Shown: positions 1 to 9,042, numbered from the stretch's first letter. The stretch: 64,000 nucleotides of DNA from CAVPOO01 sp963707015 (GCA_963707015.1 CAVPOO010000021.1:248001-312000); one strand, 5' to 3'. Numbers and translations are program-made. The notes: generated from the sequence alone by a model not told the origin.

Positions 1-1
1 C

Positions 2-148
2 TCCACACCGATGGGATACCAGACCAACCTCATGGTCTATGGCGTAGGAGGCTACCGATTCTCTGACTACCTCAGGATAGGAACGCCACTCGCACTGCTC
101 GTCGGCGTGCTGACTGTCCTGATCGTGCCGCGGGTCTGGCCCTTCTAG
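2..148 (+). CDS. SLC13/DASS-family sodium:anion symporter, C-terminal fragment
   Basis: Only the last 48 codons are in the window; the gene starts upstream. The visible end has the pattern typical of SLC13 (divalent anion:sodium symporter) permeases: a MGYQTNLMVYGVGGYRFSDY stretch, then a last hydrophobic segment and a short VPRVWPF tail. This family imports sulfate or dicarboxylates across the inner membrane; the substrate cannot be told from the tail. The stop codon TAG lies inside a CTAG that begins a repeat remnant. Family assignment is by recalled C-terminal signature. Confidence 0.75.
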   Translation, partial: STPMGYQTNLMVYGVGGYRFSDYLRIGTPLALLVGVLTVLIVPRVWPF

Positions 149-201
149 CCCGGATTTCTCACGGCGATCCCGGCGCGGGCGGGTTCTCGTGCGTCTGGAC
201 A
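145..201. repeat. Degenerate end of the 248-bp CTAG-flanked MITE-like element
   Basis: Starting at the CTAG that contains the stop of the SLC13 gene, about 56 bp resemble the end of the full elements at 15286-15533 and 51541-51788, including the terminal repeat (CCCGGATTTCTCAC here, CCCGCATTTCTCAC there) and the following GATCCCGG. No matching second end is visible nearby, so I read it as a remnant. Confidence 0.5.
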
Positions 202-566
202 GGCTCCTGGAACACACTGTCCTTATTGCCAGTCAACAGACTGTCCGATCAGGAAGTCTCGCGGTTTTTTTGCCGGTTTATTGCTCAGGGTCAAGATTAC
301 GGAACATCCGGTCTGATAGGTTCTAAGCAAAGCCAGCGCTGAAACGGGGGGGCCGTCTTAAGCCGCTGAGTAAAAAACGCAACGGTGAACAACCGGGATT
401 CCCGATACCAACCATGCGAGCCGGCACGATCCCACCCGATGCACCCAGGCTAGCTGCACCGATCAGCAAGGCTGTTTTTATCAACACAAGGCCCCTGTTG
501 CGACAGTGCCAACTGAGTAGCCCCACGCAGGGACAGGCTCCGCCTTAATCGTAAGGGAGTAGCCGC
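202..566. other. Intergenic region upstream of the cytochrome/FeS/NrfD operon
   Basis: This stretch holds no convincing gene; open frames here are short and on the opposite strand. The only clear element is the ribosome binding site GGGAG a few bases before the ATG at 567. The operon promoter presumably lies here, but I could not point to a good -35/-10 pair. Confidence 0.4.
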
Positions 567-1163
567 ATGAACGTTTCGCCAAGATCGCATCTTTATCGCC
601 TGCTCGTGGTGCTGGTAATCGTCGCGGCCGGTTTCGCTGCGCTCAGAAGCTTTGCCATACCGGACAGCTGGGATAATGAGAAATTTTACCGTGTCGATTC
701 CCTTGAAGACCTGAAGGTGCAGCCGCTGCGGATAGGCGGCAACGAGGCATGCGCCGGCTCCGGCTGTCATGAGGAGCAGCGGGTAGCAAAACATAAAGAG
801 CGGTTCAACGCGCTCGCGAAGGGCAATCATAGCGGACTTGCATGCGAAAACTGCCACGGGCCACTGTCAAATCACGTCAGCGACGGCAGACGCGTTGCCT
901 CCGCGCTGATAAACCGCGAAAACACCCTCTGCCTCGGCTGCCATGGCCCGCTGCTTTCCAGGCCCAAGAGCTTTCCTCAGTTCAATGCCGAGAATACCGG
1001 TCACTGGTACTTCGACGTGGAAATAACCACGCCCTGCGGTGATTGCCATGACCCTCATGAACCGCGGCACATGGCCGCACTACGCGACATGAGCGCACTT
1101 GAAGTGGAATCCGAAATCGGTGCAAGAGAGCAACCGCACGCGGCTAGCGAGGTGGCGCAATGA
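567..1163 (+). CDS. Membrane-anchored tetraheme cytochrome c (DsrJ-like position)
   Basis: A 198-residue periplasmic c-type cytochrome. An N-terminal hydrophobic segment at about residues 10-28 anchors or exports it. Four haem attachment sites are visible: an unusual CX4CH (C62-H68) and three CXXCH (C93-H97, C122-H126, C157-H161). The ATG of the next gene overlaps its stop by 4 bp, so it is translationally coupled to an FeS protein and an NrfD protein. This order resembles the DsrJ-DsrO-DsrP part of DsrMKJOP, but DsrJ is triheme, so this is a related rather than identical module. It probably exchanges electrons between the periplasm and the quinone-reactive NrfD subunit; the electron donor is unknown. 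Confidence 0.85.
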   Translation: MNVSPRSHLYRLLVVLVIVAAGFAALRSFAIPDSWDNEKFYRVDSLEDLKVQPLRIGGNEACAGSGCHEEQRVAKHKERFNALAKGNHSGLACENCHGPLSNHVSDGRRVASALINRENTLCLGCHGPLLSRPKSFPQFNAENTGHWYFDVEITTPCGDCHDPHEPRHMAALRDMSALEVESEIGAREQPHAASEVAQ

Positions 1164-1927
1164 CGACCCAGACTTCAAACGCGAGGCGGGTATTCCTGCA
1201 GAGGCTCCTGGCAGGGGGTGCGGCCGCCGGTATGTTTATGGTTTACCGGCAACCGGTCGTGGCGGCCCTGAAAGGCGCGGATGAAACTGCGCAGACGGCA
1301 GGCCATGATTACGCCTTTGTGGTCGATGTCAGCCGCTGTATCGGCTGCGGGCACTGTGTCCGGGCCTGCAGTATCGAGAACGACGTACCCGAGGGGCAAT
1401 ACCGGACCTGGATAGAACGTTATGTCGTAACACCCGAAGGCGTCCATGTAGATTCACCGCAGGGCGGGATGTACGGCTTCGATGAGGTCGATGAGGCGCT
1501 CGCCGACGAGGCGATCAACACGTTTTTCGTTCCGAAATTATGTAACCACTGCGCGGAAGCCCCCTGCATCCAGGTCTGCCCGGTGGGTGCGACCTTCCGT
1601 TCCCCGGAAGGTTTTGTCCTGGTTGACCCGGAGCACTGCATCGGCTGCAGCTATTGTGTCCAGGCCTGCCCGTACGGCGTCAGGTTCATCAATAGCGAAA
1701 AACACATTGCCGATAAATGCACCTGGTGTTACCACCGCGTGTCCCAGGGCAAGCTTCCCGCCTGTGTCACAGTCTGCCCGACCCAGGCCCGGATGTTCGG
1801 GGACCTCAACGACCCGGACAGCCAGGTGGCCAGGGTACGCGAGGCGGATAACTGGGATGTTCTGAAGCCGGAGTCACACACGGACTCCATGTGCATGTAC
1901 CTCGGCCTGCCCAGAGTGGTGGTGTGA
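1160..1927 (+). CDS. Tat-exported four-cluster ferredoxin subunit (DsrO/PsrB-like)
   Basis: A 255-residue electron-transfer protein of the DmsB/PsrB/DsrO type. Residues 9-14 read RRVFLQ, followed by a hydrophobic stretch, which is a Tat signal, so the protein acts in the periplasm. Cysteine groups for four 4Fe-4S clusters are present: CIGCGHCVRAC (60-70), CNHCAEAPCIQVCP, CIGCSYCVQACP and CTWC with a distal CVTVCP. It sits between the tetraheme cytochrome (4-bp overlap) and NrfD (1-bp gap) and would carry electrons between them. No molybdopterin catalytic subunit is encoded next to it, unlike PsrABC or DmsABC. Confidence 0.9.
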   Translation: MTTQTSNARRVFLQRLLAGGAAAGMFMVYRQPVVAALKGADETAQTAGHDYAFVVDVSRCIGCGHCVRACSIENDVPEGQYRTWIERYVVTPEGVHVDSPQGGMYGFDEVDEALADEAINTFFVPKLCNHCAEAPCIQVCPVGATFRSPEGFVLVDPEHCIGCSYCVQACPYGVRFINSEKHIADKCTWCYHRVSQGKLPACVTVCPTQARMFGDLNDPDSQVARVREADNWDVLKPESHTDSMCMYLGLPRVVV

Positions 1928-1928
1928 C

Positions 1929-3128
1929 ATGCTACCGAACGAATCCCTGGTCAATTTCTTTTTTCCCAACGAGGCAGAGATCCACTGGTCCTTGATGATC
2001 GTCATCTACCCCTATATCACGGGACTGGTGGCCGGCGCGTTTGTGGTTTCGTCGCTCTACCACGTCTTTCAGATCAAGGCGTTTGAGAATATCGCCCGCT
2101 TTGCGCTGGTAGCGGCATTCTGCTTTGGTCTTTTCGCCGCGGTACCATTGTTGTTCCATCTCGGACAGCCGTTGCGGGCCTTCAATATCTTCTTCACGCC
2201 GCATACCACCTCTGCCATGAGTGTTTTCGGCTACGTCTACAGCAGCTATATGATTCTGCTGATGATCGAGCTGTGGCTAGTCTACCGCGAGTACTTCATC
2301 CAGAAGGCCCAAGAGACACCGGGCATGCCGGGTATGGTCTGGAAGATCATGACTCTCGGTGTCATGGACTACACGCCCGAGGCAGCCCGGGTCGACCACA
2401 AGGTCACCACTTTTCTCGCCGCGATCGGCATACCCTGGGCGTGTTTTCTGCATGGTTACGTGGGGTTCATTTTCGGGTCAGTCAAGGCCAATGCCTGGTG
2501 GGCGACGCCACTGCAGCCGATCATTTTCCTGATGTCAGCCATCGTCAGCGGCATCGCCATGCTGATGCTGATGTACGCCTTCATCCGCTGGCGGACCCGA
2601 CAGGCTTATGACTTCCCGATGATCCAGAAATTGATGGTGTTCCTCTGGGGATTTTTCATTATCGACTTTTTCCTGGAAGGTCTCGAGATCGTCTATGCCG
2701 CCTACGAGCATGGTCATCACTGGTCGGTCATCGGACCGCTGCTGTCGGGGCCCCTCTACGATAACTTCGTCATCGGGCAGGTCCTCATCCTGTCCGTGGT
2801 GCCGTTCCTGATCCTGGGCTATATCACCATCTTCAAACCCTGGGGCAAGGGCCTGCTCTACCTGGCCAATCTGGCCAGCCTCCTGCTGGTGCTGCAGGTG
2901 CTGTTCATGCGTTTTAATGTCGTCGTGGGCGGACAGCTCATATCCAAGTCTGACCGCGGCTTCACGGAGTTCCATTTCGAGTTCCTGGCACGCGAGGGGG
3001 TGGTTCCCGCGGTCATCATATTGAGCGCTCCGTTTGTGGTGTTTTACATTCTCACCAGGTTCATCCCGGTACTCGGGGATGAACCCGAGACGGAACAGCG
3101 ACCCATCGCTGGTACTGACAGCGCATAA
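1929..3128 (+). CDS. NrfD/PsrC-family quinone-interacting membrane subunit (DsrP-like)
   Basis: A 399-residue integral membrane protein with about ten hydrophobic segments throughout, matching the length of the long NrfD-type subunits (DsrP, ActC/F-like) rather than the shorter eight-helix forms. NrfD proteins exchange electrons with the quinone pool and pass them to or from a periplasmic FeS protein, here the product of the preceding gene. Proximity to flavocytochrome c sulfide dehydrogenase genes suggests a role in sulfur-compound electron transfer; that is inference. Confidence 0.88.
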   Translation: MLPNESLVNFFFPNEAEIHWSLMIVIYPYITGLVAGAFVVSSLYHVFQIKAFENIARFALVAAFCFGLFAAVPLLFHLGQPLRAFNIFFTPHTTSAMSVFGYVYSSYMILLMIELWLVYREYFIQKAQETPGMPGMVWKIMTLGVMDYTPEAARVDHKVTTFLAAIGIPWACFLHGYVGFIFGSVKANAWWATPLQPIIFLMSAIVSGIAMLMLMYAFIRWRTRQAYDFPMIQKLMVFLWGFFIIDFFLEGLEIVYAAYEHGHHWSVIGPLLSGPLYDNFVIGQVLILSVVPFLILGYITIFKPWGKGLLYLANLASLLLVLQVLFMRFNVVVGGQLISKSDRGFTEFHFEFLAREGVVPAVIILSAPFVVFYILTRFIPVLGDEPETEQRPIAGTDSA

Positions 3129-3176
3129 GGATTACCGATCATGCCGACAGGAAAACGACTTGTTTGAGGAACGCCC

Positions 3177-3752
3177 ATGAGATCGCACAGGCTTTGGTCA
3201 CTGGTCTTGATGCTGGGACTGCTCGAGCTGCCGGCCGTCTGCGCCCAGCCAAGCCATCGCATGCTGGGCGATGCCTGTGCCGGCTGCCATGGAACCCGCG
3301 GACACAGTGCCAGCCCCATGCCGATCATAGCGGGGCTCCCCGAGGCGTATCTCAAGCAGACCCTGCGCGACTATAAAAGCGGGAAAAGACCGTCGACGAT
3401 CATGGGACGTCTGGCAAGGGGTTACGACGACGCCGAGATCGACGCGCTGGCAGCCTTCTTTGCCTCGCAGGTATGGATCTCGCCCCAGCAGGAGCTGGAT
3501 CCGAAACTGGTAAAGAACGGCAAGCGGATCCATCGCGACGGGTGCAGTGCCTGTCACAAGGACAACGGCCGCTTTCAGGATGACACGGTACCGCGACTGG
3601 CTGGCCAGTGGCGCGGCTATCTGGACATCCTGCTCGAGGAATACTGGCTGTGGGAGCGCAGGATGCCGCACCTGTTCATGAGTATCGCCATCAGCCAGCT
3701 GGATGAGGACGATCTCAAGGCACTCGCGAGTTTCTATGCCAGTCAGCGCTGA
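3177..3752 (+). CDS. fccA: Diheme c-type cytochrome subunit of flavocytochrome c sulfide dehydrogenase
   Basis: A 191-residue secreted cytochrome with a signal peptide ending near residue 23 (VCAQPS). Two haem sites are visible, CAGCH (34-38) and CSACH (about 124-128), each followed by a Met-containing stretch (STIMGRL; MPHLFM) suited to axial ligation, as in the two-domain c4-like FccA. Ribosome binding site GAGGA precedes the ATG. It lies 12 bp before the FAD subunit gene. Its role is to accept electrons from the flavoprotein during sulfide oxidation in the periplasm and pass them to a soluble cytochrome. Confidence 0.85.
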   Translation: MRSHRLWSLVLMLGLLELPAVCAQPSHRMLGDACAGCHGTRGHSASPMPIIAGLPEAYLKQTLRDYKSGKRPSTIMGRLARGYDDAEIDALAAFFASQVWISPQQELDPKLVKNGKRIHRDGCSACHKDNGRFQDDTVPRLAGQWRGYLDILLEEYWLWERRMPHLFMSIAISQLDEDDLKALASFYASQR

Positions 3753-3764
3753 GGAGATCCCGTT

Positions 3765-5048
3765 ATGAACAGACTGTCCCGCAGGAACTTCCTCGCCCTT
3801 CTGGGCGGCACGGCAGCGACAGGACTGCTGGGTTTCCCTGTGGCCTCTCCGGGCGCCTATAAGGCACGCGTAATCGTCGTCGGAGGCGGCTATGGGGGCG
3901 CCACAGCCGCGAAGTATTTGCGCCTGGCAGACCCGCGTATCGAGGTTATCCTGATCGAGAAAGATCAGAAGTTCATATCCTGCGCGCTCAGTAACGAGGT
4001 GCTCGCGGGAGAGCGCACCCTCGCGAGCCTGTCGTTCGGTTATGAGCCGCTGGCCGCCTTTTATGGCGTCAGCGTGGTCCACGACGAAGTGACCCGGATT
4101 GACGCCATCAGGCGCGTCGCAGTCACCGCCAGCGGGCAGGAATACGGCTTTGATCGCCTTATCGTCGCCCCAGGCATCAATTTCAAATGGAGTGAAATCG
4201 AGGGCTACGATGAGGCTGCGGCACAACTGTGCCCCCACGCGTGGTATGCCGGGGAACAAACCCTGCTGTTGCGCCGGCAGCTCGAGGCCATGCCCGACGG
4301 CGGGAAGATCTACATCACGGCGCCGCCCAATCCCTACAAGTGCCCTCCCGGCCCCTACGAGCGGGCGGCCCTGATCGCCCACTATCTGAAGCAGCATGGC
4401 AAGGGGCGGTCCAAGGTTATTATTCTCGATTCAAAGGACAGCTTCGCCAAACAGGCCCTGTTCGAGCAGGGCTGGGAACGGTATTACCCGGGCATGATAA
4501 GCTGGATACCCGCCTCGGCGGACGGCAGGGTTTTATCGGTGGATGCGGAAAAGCGCACCTTGTACACCGAGTTCGAGGTACACAAAGGTGATGTCGTGAA
4601 CGTGATCCCGCCGCAGAAGGCCGGCCACATTGCCGAGGAAGCAGGCCTGACGGACGGCCAGGGCTGGTGTCCCATCGATCAGCAGACCTTCGAATCCAAG
4701 ATTCGCGAGCATGTGCATGTGATCGGTGATGCCTGTATTGCCGGAAAGATGCCCAAGTCCGGGTATTCCGCCAATAGCCAGGCCAAGGTGTGCGCAGCCG
4801 CAATCGGCGCACTGATAGATGGAGCTGAACCCCCGCTGCCTTCCTACATAAACACCTGCTACAGCATCATTGCACCCGATCACGGCATCTCGGTGGCGGC
4901 GGTCTATCGCCTCGAAAATGGCGAGATCGCCGCCGTCGAAGGCGCCGGAGGGACGTCGCCGTTGGACGCATCCGCGTGGGAACGGAGGATGGAGGCTACC
5001 TATGCCAGGAGCTGGTTCGACAACATTACCGCCGACATCTTCGGATAA
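3765..5048 (+). CDS. fccB: Flavocytochrome c sulfide dehydrogenase, FAD subunit
   Basis: A 427-residue periplasmic flavoprotein that oxidises sulfide to sulfur. Residues 5-10 (SRRNFL) plus a hydrophobic run form a Tat signal. The Rossmann motif VVGGGYGG follows at about 38-45. The known FccB landmarks are present: Cys73 in FISCALSNEVL, equivalent to the covalent FAD-linking cysteine, and the redox-active pair Cys193 (KCPPGPYER) and Cys365 (NTCYSIIAPDHG). The C-terminus carries the FCSD flavin-binding domain. It pairs with the diheme cytochrome immediately upstream. Confidence 0.92.
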   Translation: MNRLSRRNFLALLGGTAATGLLGFPVASPGAYKARVIVVGGGYGGATAAKYLRLADPRIEVILIEKDQKFISCALSNEVLAGERTLASLSFGYEPLAAFYGVSVVHDEVTRIDAIRRVAVTASGQEYGFDRLIVAPGINFKWSEIEGYDEAAAQLCPHAWYAGEQTLLLRRQLEAMPDGGKIYITAPPNPYKCPPGPYERAALIAHYLKQHGKGRSKVIILDSKDSFAKQALFEQGWERYYPGMISWIPASADGRVLSVDAEKRTLYTEFEVHKGDVVNVIPPQKAGHIAEEAGLTDGQGWCPIDQQTFESKIREHVHVIGDACIAGKMPKSGYSANSQAKVCAAAIGALIDGAEPPLPSYINTCYSIIAPDHGISVAAVYRLENGEIAAVEGAGGTSPLDASAWERRMEATYARSWFDNITADIFG

Positions 5049-5146
5049 TCACATGGGGGTACGGGAGATCGTTAGCAAACCTAACACGATTGTGCTGTTG
5101 GCGAGCGAGCCCTGCCGGCACTCACCTGCAACGAAAGGAAGACCTT

Positions 5147-6118
5147 ATGAGTCAGTTCAATAGTATCCTGGTATGTATCGGAAGAGACTCAGGGAATGTC
5201 GAAATGCTTGAGCAGGCCGTACAGCTCGCCAAAAAGCATCAGGCTGCAGTCAAGCTGCTCCATGTGATAAGCGACTATCCGGAGGATACGTCGGAGTGGT
5301 GGAACGTACGCAATCCGGACAAGCTGAAGAAGAAGATCATCGAGGAAAGGCAGACAGTCCTCGACGAGATGGCCGCGCTCGCCCGGGAACAGGGTCTGGA
5401 ACGGGTGGCATCGGAACTTCGCTGGGGCAGGACATTCCTGGAGGTCGCACGCGAGGTCATGAAAAACAAACAGGACCTCGTCATGATTACCCAGCAACGC
5501 AACCACAAGATGAGCAGGCTGTTACTGGAATGCCCATCGAGGGACCTGCTGCAGCACTGTCCATGCACACTCTGGATTTCCAAGGGAAAGACCGGCAGGC
5601 GTCCCAAGCGCGTGCTCGCCACGCTCGGCGGCGCGCAAAACGTGGTTGCCTGCGATGCCCTGGACGTCAAGGTGCTGCGCACGGCCGCCACCATCGCCGA
5701 GGCCAATGGCAGCGAGTTGCACCATCTGCATGCCATGCCCCTTTACGGGGAGGAAGGTCGAAAGGGCAAGAAACTGCGCGCCGACCTGGCCGACTACATT
5801 GACTCCTTAAAGGGCTCGTTCATGCAGAAATGCGGGGGCGTGCTGAAGGAGTATCAGGTGGAATTGAATGCTGACCGGATTCACATGGTAGCGGGGTCGC
5901 CCGCGACTGCGATCGTAGATCTGGTCAATGACAAGCACATAGACCTGGTCATCATGGGCGCGCGTCCCCACGAGAACCTGCCGACCGTATTGCTCGGCAC
6001 CCGGGCGATGCGAGTATTCGATTACTTGAAGTGTGACGTGGTGGGTGTAAAACCCGACGGCTTCGTCTCGCTCCTGGAAACCGAGGGTGAGGTGGCAGGG
6101 GGCAGTCAGACGGGGTAA
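5147..6118 (+). CDS. Tandem-domain universal stress protein (UspE-like)
   Basis: A 323-residue cytoplasmic protein with two Usp folds. The first starts FNSILVCIGRDSGN; the second starts RPKRVLATLGG and ends with the nucleotide-loop-like VIMGARPHENLPTVLLGTRAMRV followed by VVGVKPDG. A longer reading frame begins at 4976 inside fccB, but the ATG at 5147 with AAAGGAAG upstream gives the usual Usp start. It follows the sulfide dehydrogenase genes on the same strand after about 100 bp. Usp proteins respond to energy and redox stress; no specific ligand can be inferred. Confidence 0.85.
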   Translation: MSQFNSILVCIGRDSGNVEMLEQAVQLAKKHQAAVKLLHVISDYPEDTSEWWNVRNPDKLKKKIIEERQTVLDEMAALAREQGLERVASELRWGRTFLEVAREVMKNKQDLVMITQQRNHKMSRLLLECPSRDLLQHCPCTLWISKGKTGRRPKRVLATLGGAQNVVACDALDVKVLRTAATIAEANGSELHHLHAMPLYGEEGRKGKKLRADLADYIDSLKGSFMQKCGGVLKEYQVELNADRIHMVAGSPATAIVDLVNDKHIDLVIMGARPHENLPTVLLGTRAMRVFDYLKCDVVGVKPDGFVSLLETEGEVAGGSQTG

Positions 6119-6148
6119 TCCCAGCCTGCGTCAGACCGGCTTCAAGGG

Positions 6149-6421
6149 CTAGCCCATGGTGAAGCCGTCATAATCCGCGCCCGGCAGCGGCTCACAGACG
6201 ACATCGCTGACGCGTGCCGCATCCGGCCCCACCCATAACCAGTCGCGCATCTGAGCGAGTGCCTCGGGTTTTCCGCACATGACCACCTCCACGCGACCGT
6301 CGGGCAGATTCCGGGCGTAACCAGTCAAGCCCAGCGCCTGCGCCATGCGCCGTGTGCTCGCACGGAAGAACACACCCTGGACACGGCCGCTCACCGAGCA
6401 TCGGTAACAGTGTATCGTCAT
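6149..6421 (-). CDS. acyP: Acylphosphatase
   Basis: A 90-residue enzyme that hydrolyses acyl phosphates. The family signature is complete: VSGRVQGVFFR, with the catalytic Arg, then GYARNLPDGRVEVV with the catalytic Asn. The open frame extends upstream to 6514, but the ATG at 6421 gives the normal family length and begins right before the first beta strand. It stands alone, convergent with the Usp gene. Confidence 0.92.
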   Translation of the reverse strand: MTIHCYRCSVSGRVQGVFFRASTRRMAQALGLTGYARNLPDGRVEVVMCGKPEALAQMRDWLWVGPDAARVSDVVCEPLPGADYDGFTMG

Positions 6422-6663
6422 GGGAGTACGCCGCCGGCCGGCTGTCCGGATTACGGCTGCCGTCGGCCGCAAGCGAAACCGGGGGCTGGCACAAGCGCCC
6501 CCGCCCGCTCGCAACCCAGGGCATGAGTCGCCCCTTCGAAGCGGCCAGGCGCCGGCTGCGCGCCCGCCGCGAGTCTCACGCCTGACGCCCGAGGAGGCGA
6601 TACTCCGGCCGCGAGGGCTTCGTCATCCCCGAAGGAGTCCCCCAAGACGGCCTTCATCCGGTA
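6422..6663. other. Intergenic region between acylphosphatase and TlpA-like genes
   Basis: About 240 GC-rich bases between two leftward genes. Several overlapping open frames exist, but none has a recognisable product or ribosome binding site. It should contain the acylphosphatase promoter. Confidence 0.3.
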
Positions 6664-7176
6664 CTAATCGACCCGCGCCTCGGCTCCGGCAGCCGACGAG
6701 GAAGCACGCGTCTGGATCTTCTGTGCCAGATAATCCTCAATAATCTCCCCCGTGATCGGGCCGAGCTGCCGTGCAACGAGTTCGCCCTCCGGCGAGATGA
6801 TGTACGTGGTAGGTAACCCGCCAACCGTCATGGTGGGGGCCGGTGGGCCGAGCTCCGGATTCAGCAGGATAGGGTAGCTGATCAGGTAATCATCGACGAA
6901 GACGCGCAGCTGCTCGGGCGTGGCGTCCTCGAAATTGATGCCGATCACCACGGCGTCCTTGTCCTTGCGAGCGTCATGGAAATGGACGAGATCCGGAATC
7001 TCCTCCAGGCAGGGCGGGCACCAGGTTGCCCAGAAATTGACGATGACCCACTTTCCCCGGTAATCCGACAGCGACTGCATCCTGCCGTTCAGATCCTGCA
7101 GACTGAAATCGACAGGCTCGGCAGCGAGGGGCATCGCAAACAACACAAACACCATTAGTAACAGACGATTAGCCAC
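6664..7176 (-). CDS. TlpA-like periplasmic thioredoxin
   Basis: A ~170-residue exported thiol-disulfide oxidoreductase. The N-terminus is a short signal peptide ending MPLAAEP; the active site is WATWCPPCLEE; the cis-Pro region GGLPTTYII follows. TlpA/ResA-type proteins reduce apocytochrome c or other periplasmic cysteines, which fits an organism with many c-type cytochromes. Start choice: the ATG at 7182 is only 2 bp from a perfect AAGGAGGTGAT Shine-Dalgarno, whereas GTG at 7176 has the optimal 8-bp spacing, so I favour the GTG. Confidence 0.88.
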   Translation of the reverse strand: MANRLLLMVFVLFAMPLAAEPVDFSLQDLNGRMQSLSDYRGKWVIVNFWATWCPPCLEEIPDLVHFHDARKDKDAVVIGINFEDATPEQLRVFVDDYLISYPILLNPELGPPAPTMTVGGLPTTYIISPEGELVARQLGPITGEIIEDYLAQKIQTRASSSAAGAEARVD

Positions 7177-7458
7177 AAACATCACCTCCTTGCCGCGCTT
7201 CACGGCTGACATACCATGCCATTGGCGCGGGGCGACGCGCAAGCGTGGCAGCCGCCATCCGATCCACCACCCGACCTGGGTCTGCAACGTTTCACCCTTA
7301 AGAGACGCGCAAACGGCGCTAAAGTTTCCCGGTTGCGCTGAGAGGGCTTTTAACCTCCGGTGCCAACGGTCGCCATACAGTGGAGACGCACCGCTGCAGG
7401 CGCAGCAAAGCCTGCAACAGACACGAGACAGACCGGAGACGGACCAGCAACGGCTGCA

Positions 7459-9042
7459 ATGGAACTGAACCTGCCAACTCAGGAGGGCATCCCTGGCGTA
7501 GATACCCGGCCGCCAACGCTGTGCGCCTGGCTGGATGCCTTGCCCTATACCGAAATCCTGCACAGTGCGCGTCGCATCGCCGAACGCCTGCGGGATATCA
7601 ATGACCAGCATCTGCCACCGCCCCACCGCATGGAGCTCATGACTGCATTCCGCAGCGCCTACGTGCGCCTGCACGACTGGTTGAGCGGATCGCCACAGGC
7701 CGACGCGTACCAGGTGCTGAGCATGCTGACTGCGCAAATGGCTGTTGGCTACAAGTTCGTTGTCAGGGACAGCCTCGCAACAAAGCGACGCTGGAGCCGG
7801 TCAACGCACCTGGCAGCCGGGATTGAGAACGCCTTGCGCTTCGTCAGTCTGCAGCTGGTATGTGACTATCAGGCCTACCATCCCGGCGACCCAGCGGTCT
7901 GGTCCGAAATCAACAGCCTGTTCCGTCTCGCGGAAGACGATCACCCCGCGGCCCGCCGGGGTGCTCATCTCGATGACCGGCTTGCCGGAGGTCAGGCCAG
8001 CGATATCTACAAACAGATCGTGCTGCTGCGTCTCGGCGATCCCTACCGCCTGCCACCCGGCAGCGTTTGGGAAGCCTTCGCTTGCCTGGGCAAACATGCC
8101 AGTGCAGCGAGCGTCACCACCTCCCCCGCCGATGCGGACACACCCGGTGTCTTCATGCTGCCACCCGACGCCGAAACGTCGTCGATCACGGCAGGCTCCG
8201 GGGCACCCGCGGGTTGCCACTGGCTCGATGCCCGGCAACTCATTCGCGCCCTGCAGGCTCAGGCTGAACAGTTGCTTTCCGGCGCCCGGCCAGACACCGC
8301 GGGCTTTTCCGATCGGCTCAGCAGTGTAGATGGTGCACAGATTATCGCCCGGCTCTGCAGCCAGTGGCTGCACCCCGCAGACCGCCGGACACAGCGGTTC
8401 CCGAGCAACCAGCACATCCATCTGCTGACAGGTCTGCCAGCGGCCTACCGGGCACTGAACCATGGCCGCGCATTCGATGCCACGGACTACGCCGAGCCGG
8501 CAGAAGAGGATCACATCGATTTTTCGGCGGTCAGCGCATTCCAGGCCAGCCAGACGCCACAACGCGTTCACACGACCCTGTCAACCGCGCGCAATCGCAG
8601 TGCCGGCGGCTTATCTCTGAGCCTGCCGGCGCACGAAGCCGGCCGCCTGCGAGTAGGTCAGCTCATCGCCATCAAACTGGAGCGGGCGCAGGACACAGGC
8701 GCCCGGGAATGGATTATCGGCATTATCCGCTGGCTCGTTCAGGCATCGGACCATTCCATGAATACCGGCATCCAGTATGTTGGCCGCCACGTGAAGCCCT
8801 GTGCGGTACGCGCGGCGCGCGGGAGCAACAATCACGTCCAGCCAGCCCTGCGCACGGATTTGCAGCACGCCAGCCAGATCCTGCATACGCTCATTGCGCC
8901 CCAGGGCACCTACGGGGAGAAGCGGTCGCTGGAACTCATCCAGGGTCAGGAAAGCGTCAGGGTGCGCGCCGACCGCCTGATCGAAAAGAACCCGGCGTTC
9001 GAACGCTTCGCTTACATCCTCGATACGCCCAGCGGTGTCTGA
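7459..9042 (+). CDS. Large PilZ-like domain protein (possible c-di-GMP receptor)
   Basis: A 527-residue cytoplasmic protein without signal peptide or membrane segments. Most of it is helical and not recognisable. The C-terminal part (about 380-470) looks like a PilZ-type beta barrel: SAGGLSLSLPAHEAGRLRVG, then IKLERA, WIIGIIRWL, and TGIQYVGR. The classical RxxxR upstream motif is not obvious, so c-di-GMP binding is not established. Two c-di-GMP enzymes are encoded later in the window. I chose ATG 7459 because the residues before it look like untranslated leader. Confidence 0.55.
   Translation: MELNLPTQEGIPGVDTRPPTLCAWLDALPYTEILHSARRIAERLRDINDQHLPPPHRMELMTAFRSAYVRLHDWLSGSPQADAYQVLSMLTAQMAVGYKFVVRDSLATKRRWSRSTHLAAGIENALRFVSLQLVCDYQAYHPGDPAVWSEINSLFRLAEDDHPAARRGAHLDDRLAGGQASDIYKQIVLLRLGDPYRLPPGSVWEAFACLGKHASAASVTTSPADADTPGVFMLPPDAETSSITAGSGAPAGCHWLDARQLIRALQAQAEQLLSGARPDTAGFSDRLSSVDGAQIIARLCSQWLHPADRRTQRFPSNQHIHLLTGLPAAYRALNHGRAFDATDYAEPAEEDHIDFSAVSAFQASQTPQRVHTTLSTARNRSAGGLSLSLPAHEAGRLRVGQLIAIKLERAQDTGAREWIIGIIRWLVQASDHSMNTGIQYVGRHVKPCAVRAARGSNNHVQPALRTDLQHASQILHTLIAPQGTYGEKRSLELIQGQESVRVRADRLIEKNPAFERFAYILDTPSGV

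Noticed and set aside
6192..6743. Overlapping frames around the acylphosphatase gene
   Set aside because: High GC content leaves long open frames; only the acylphosphatase frame has family motifs.
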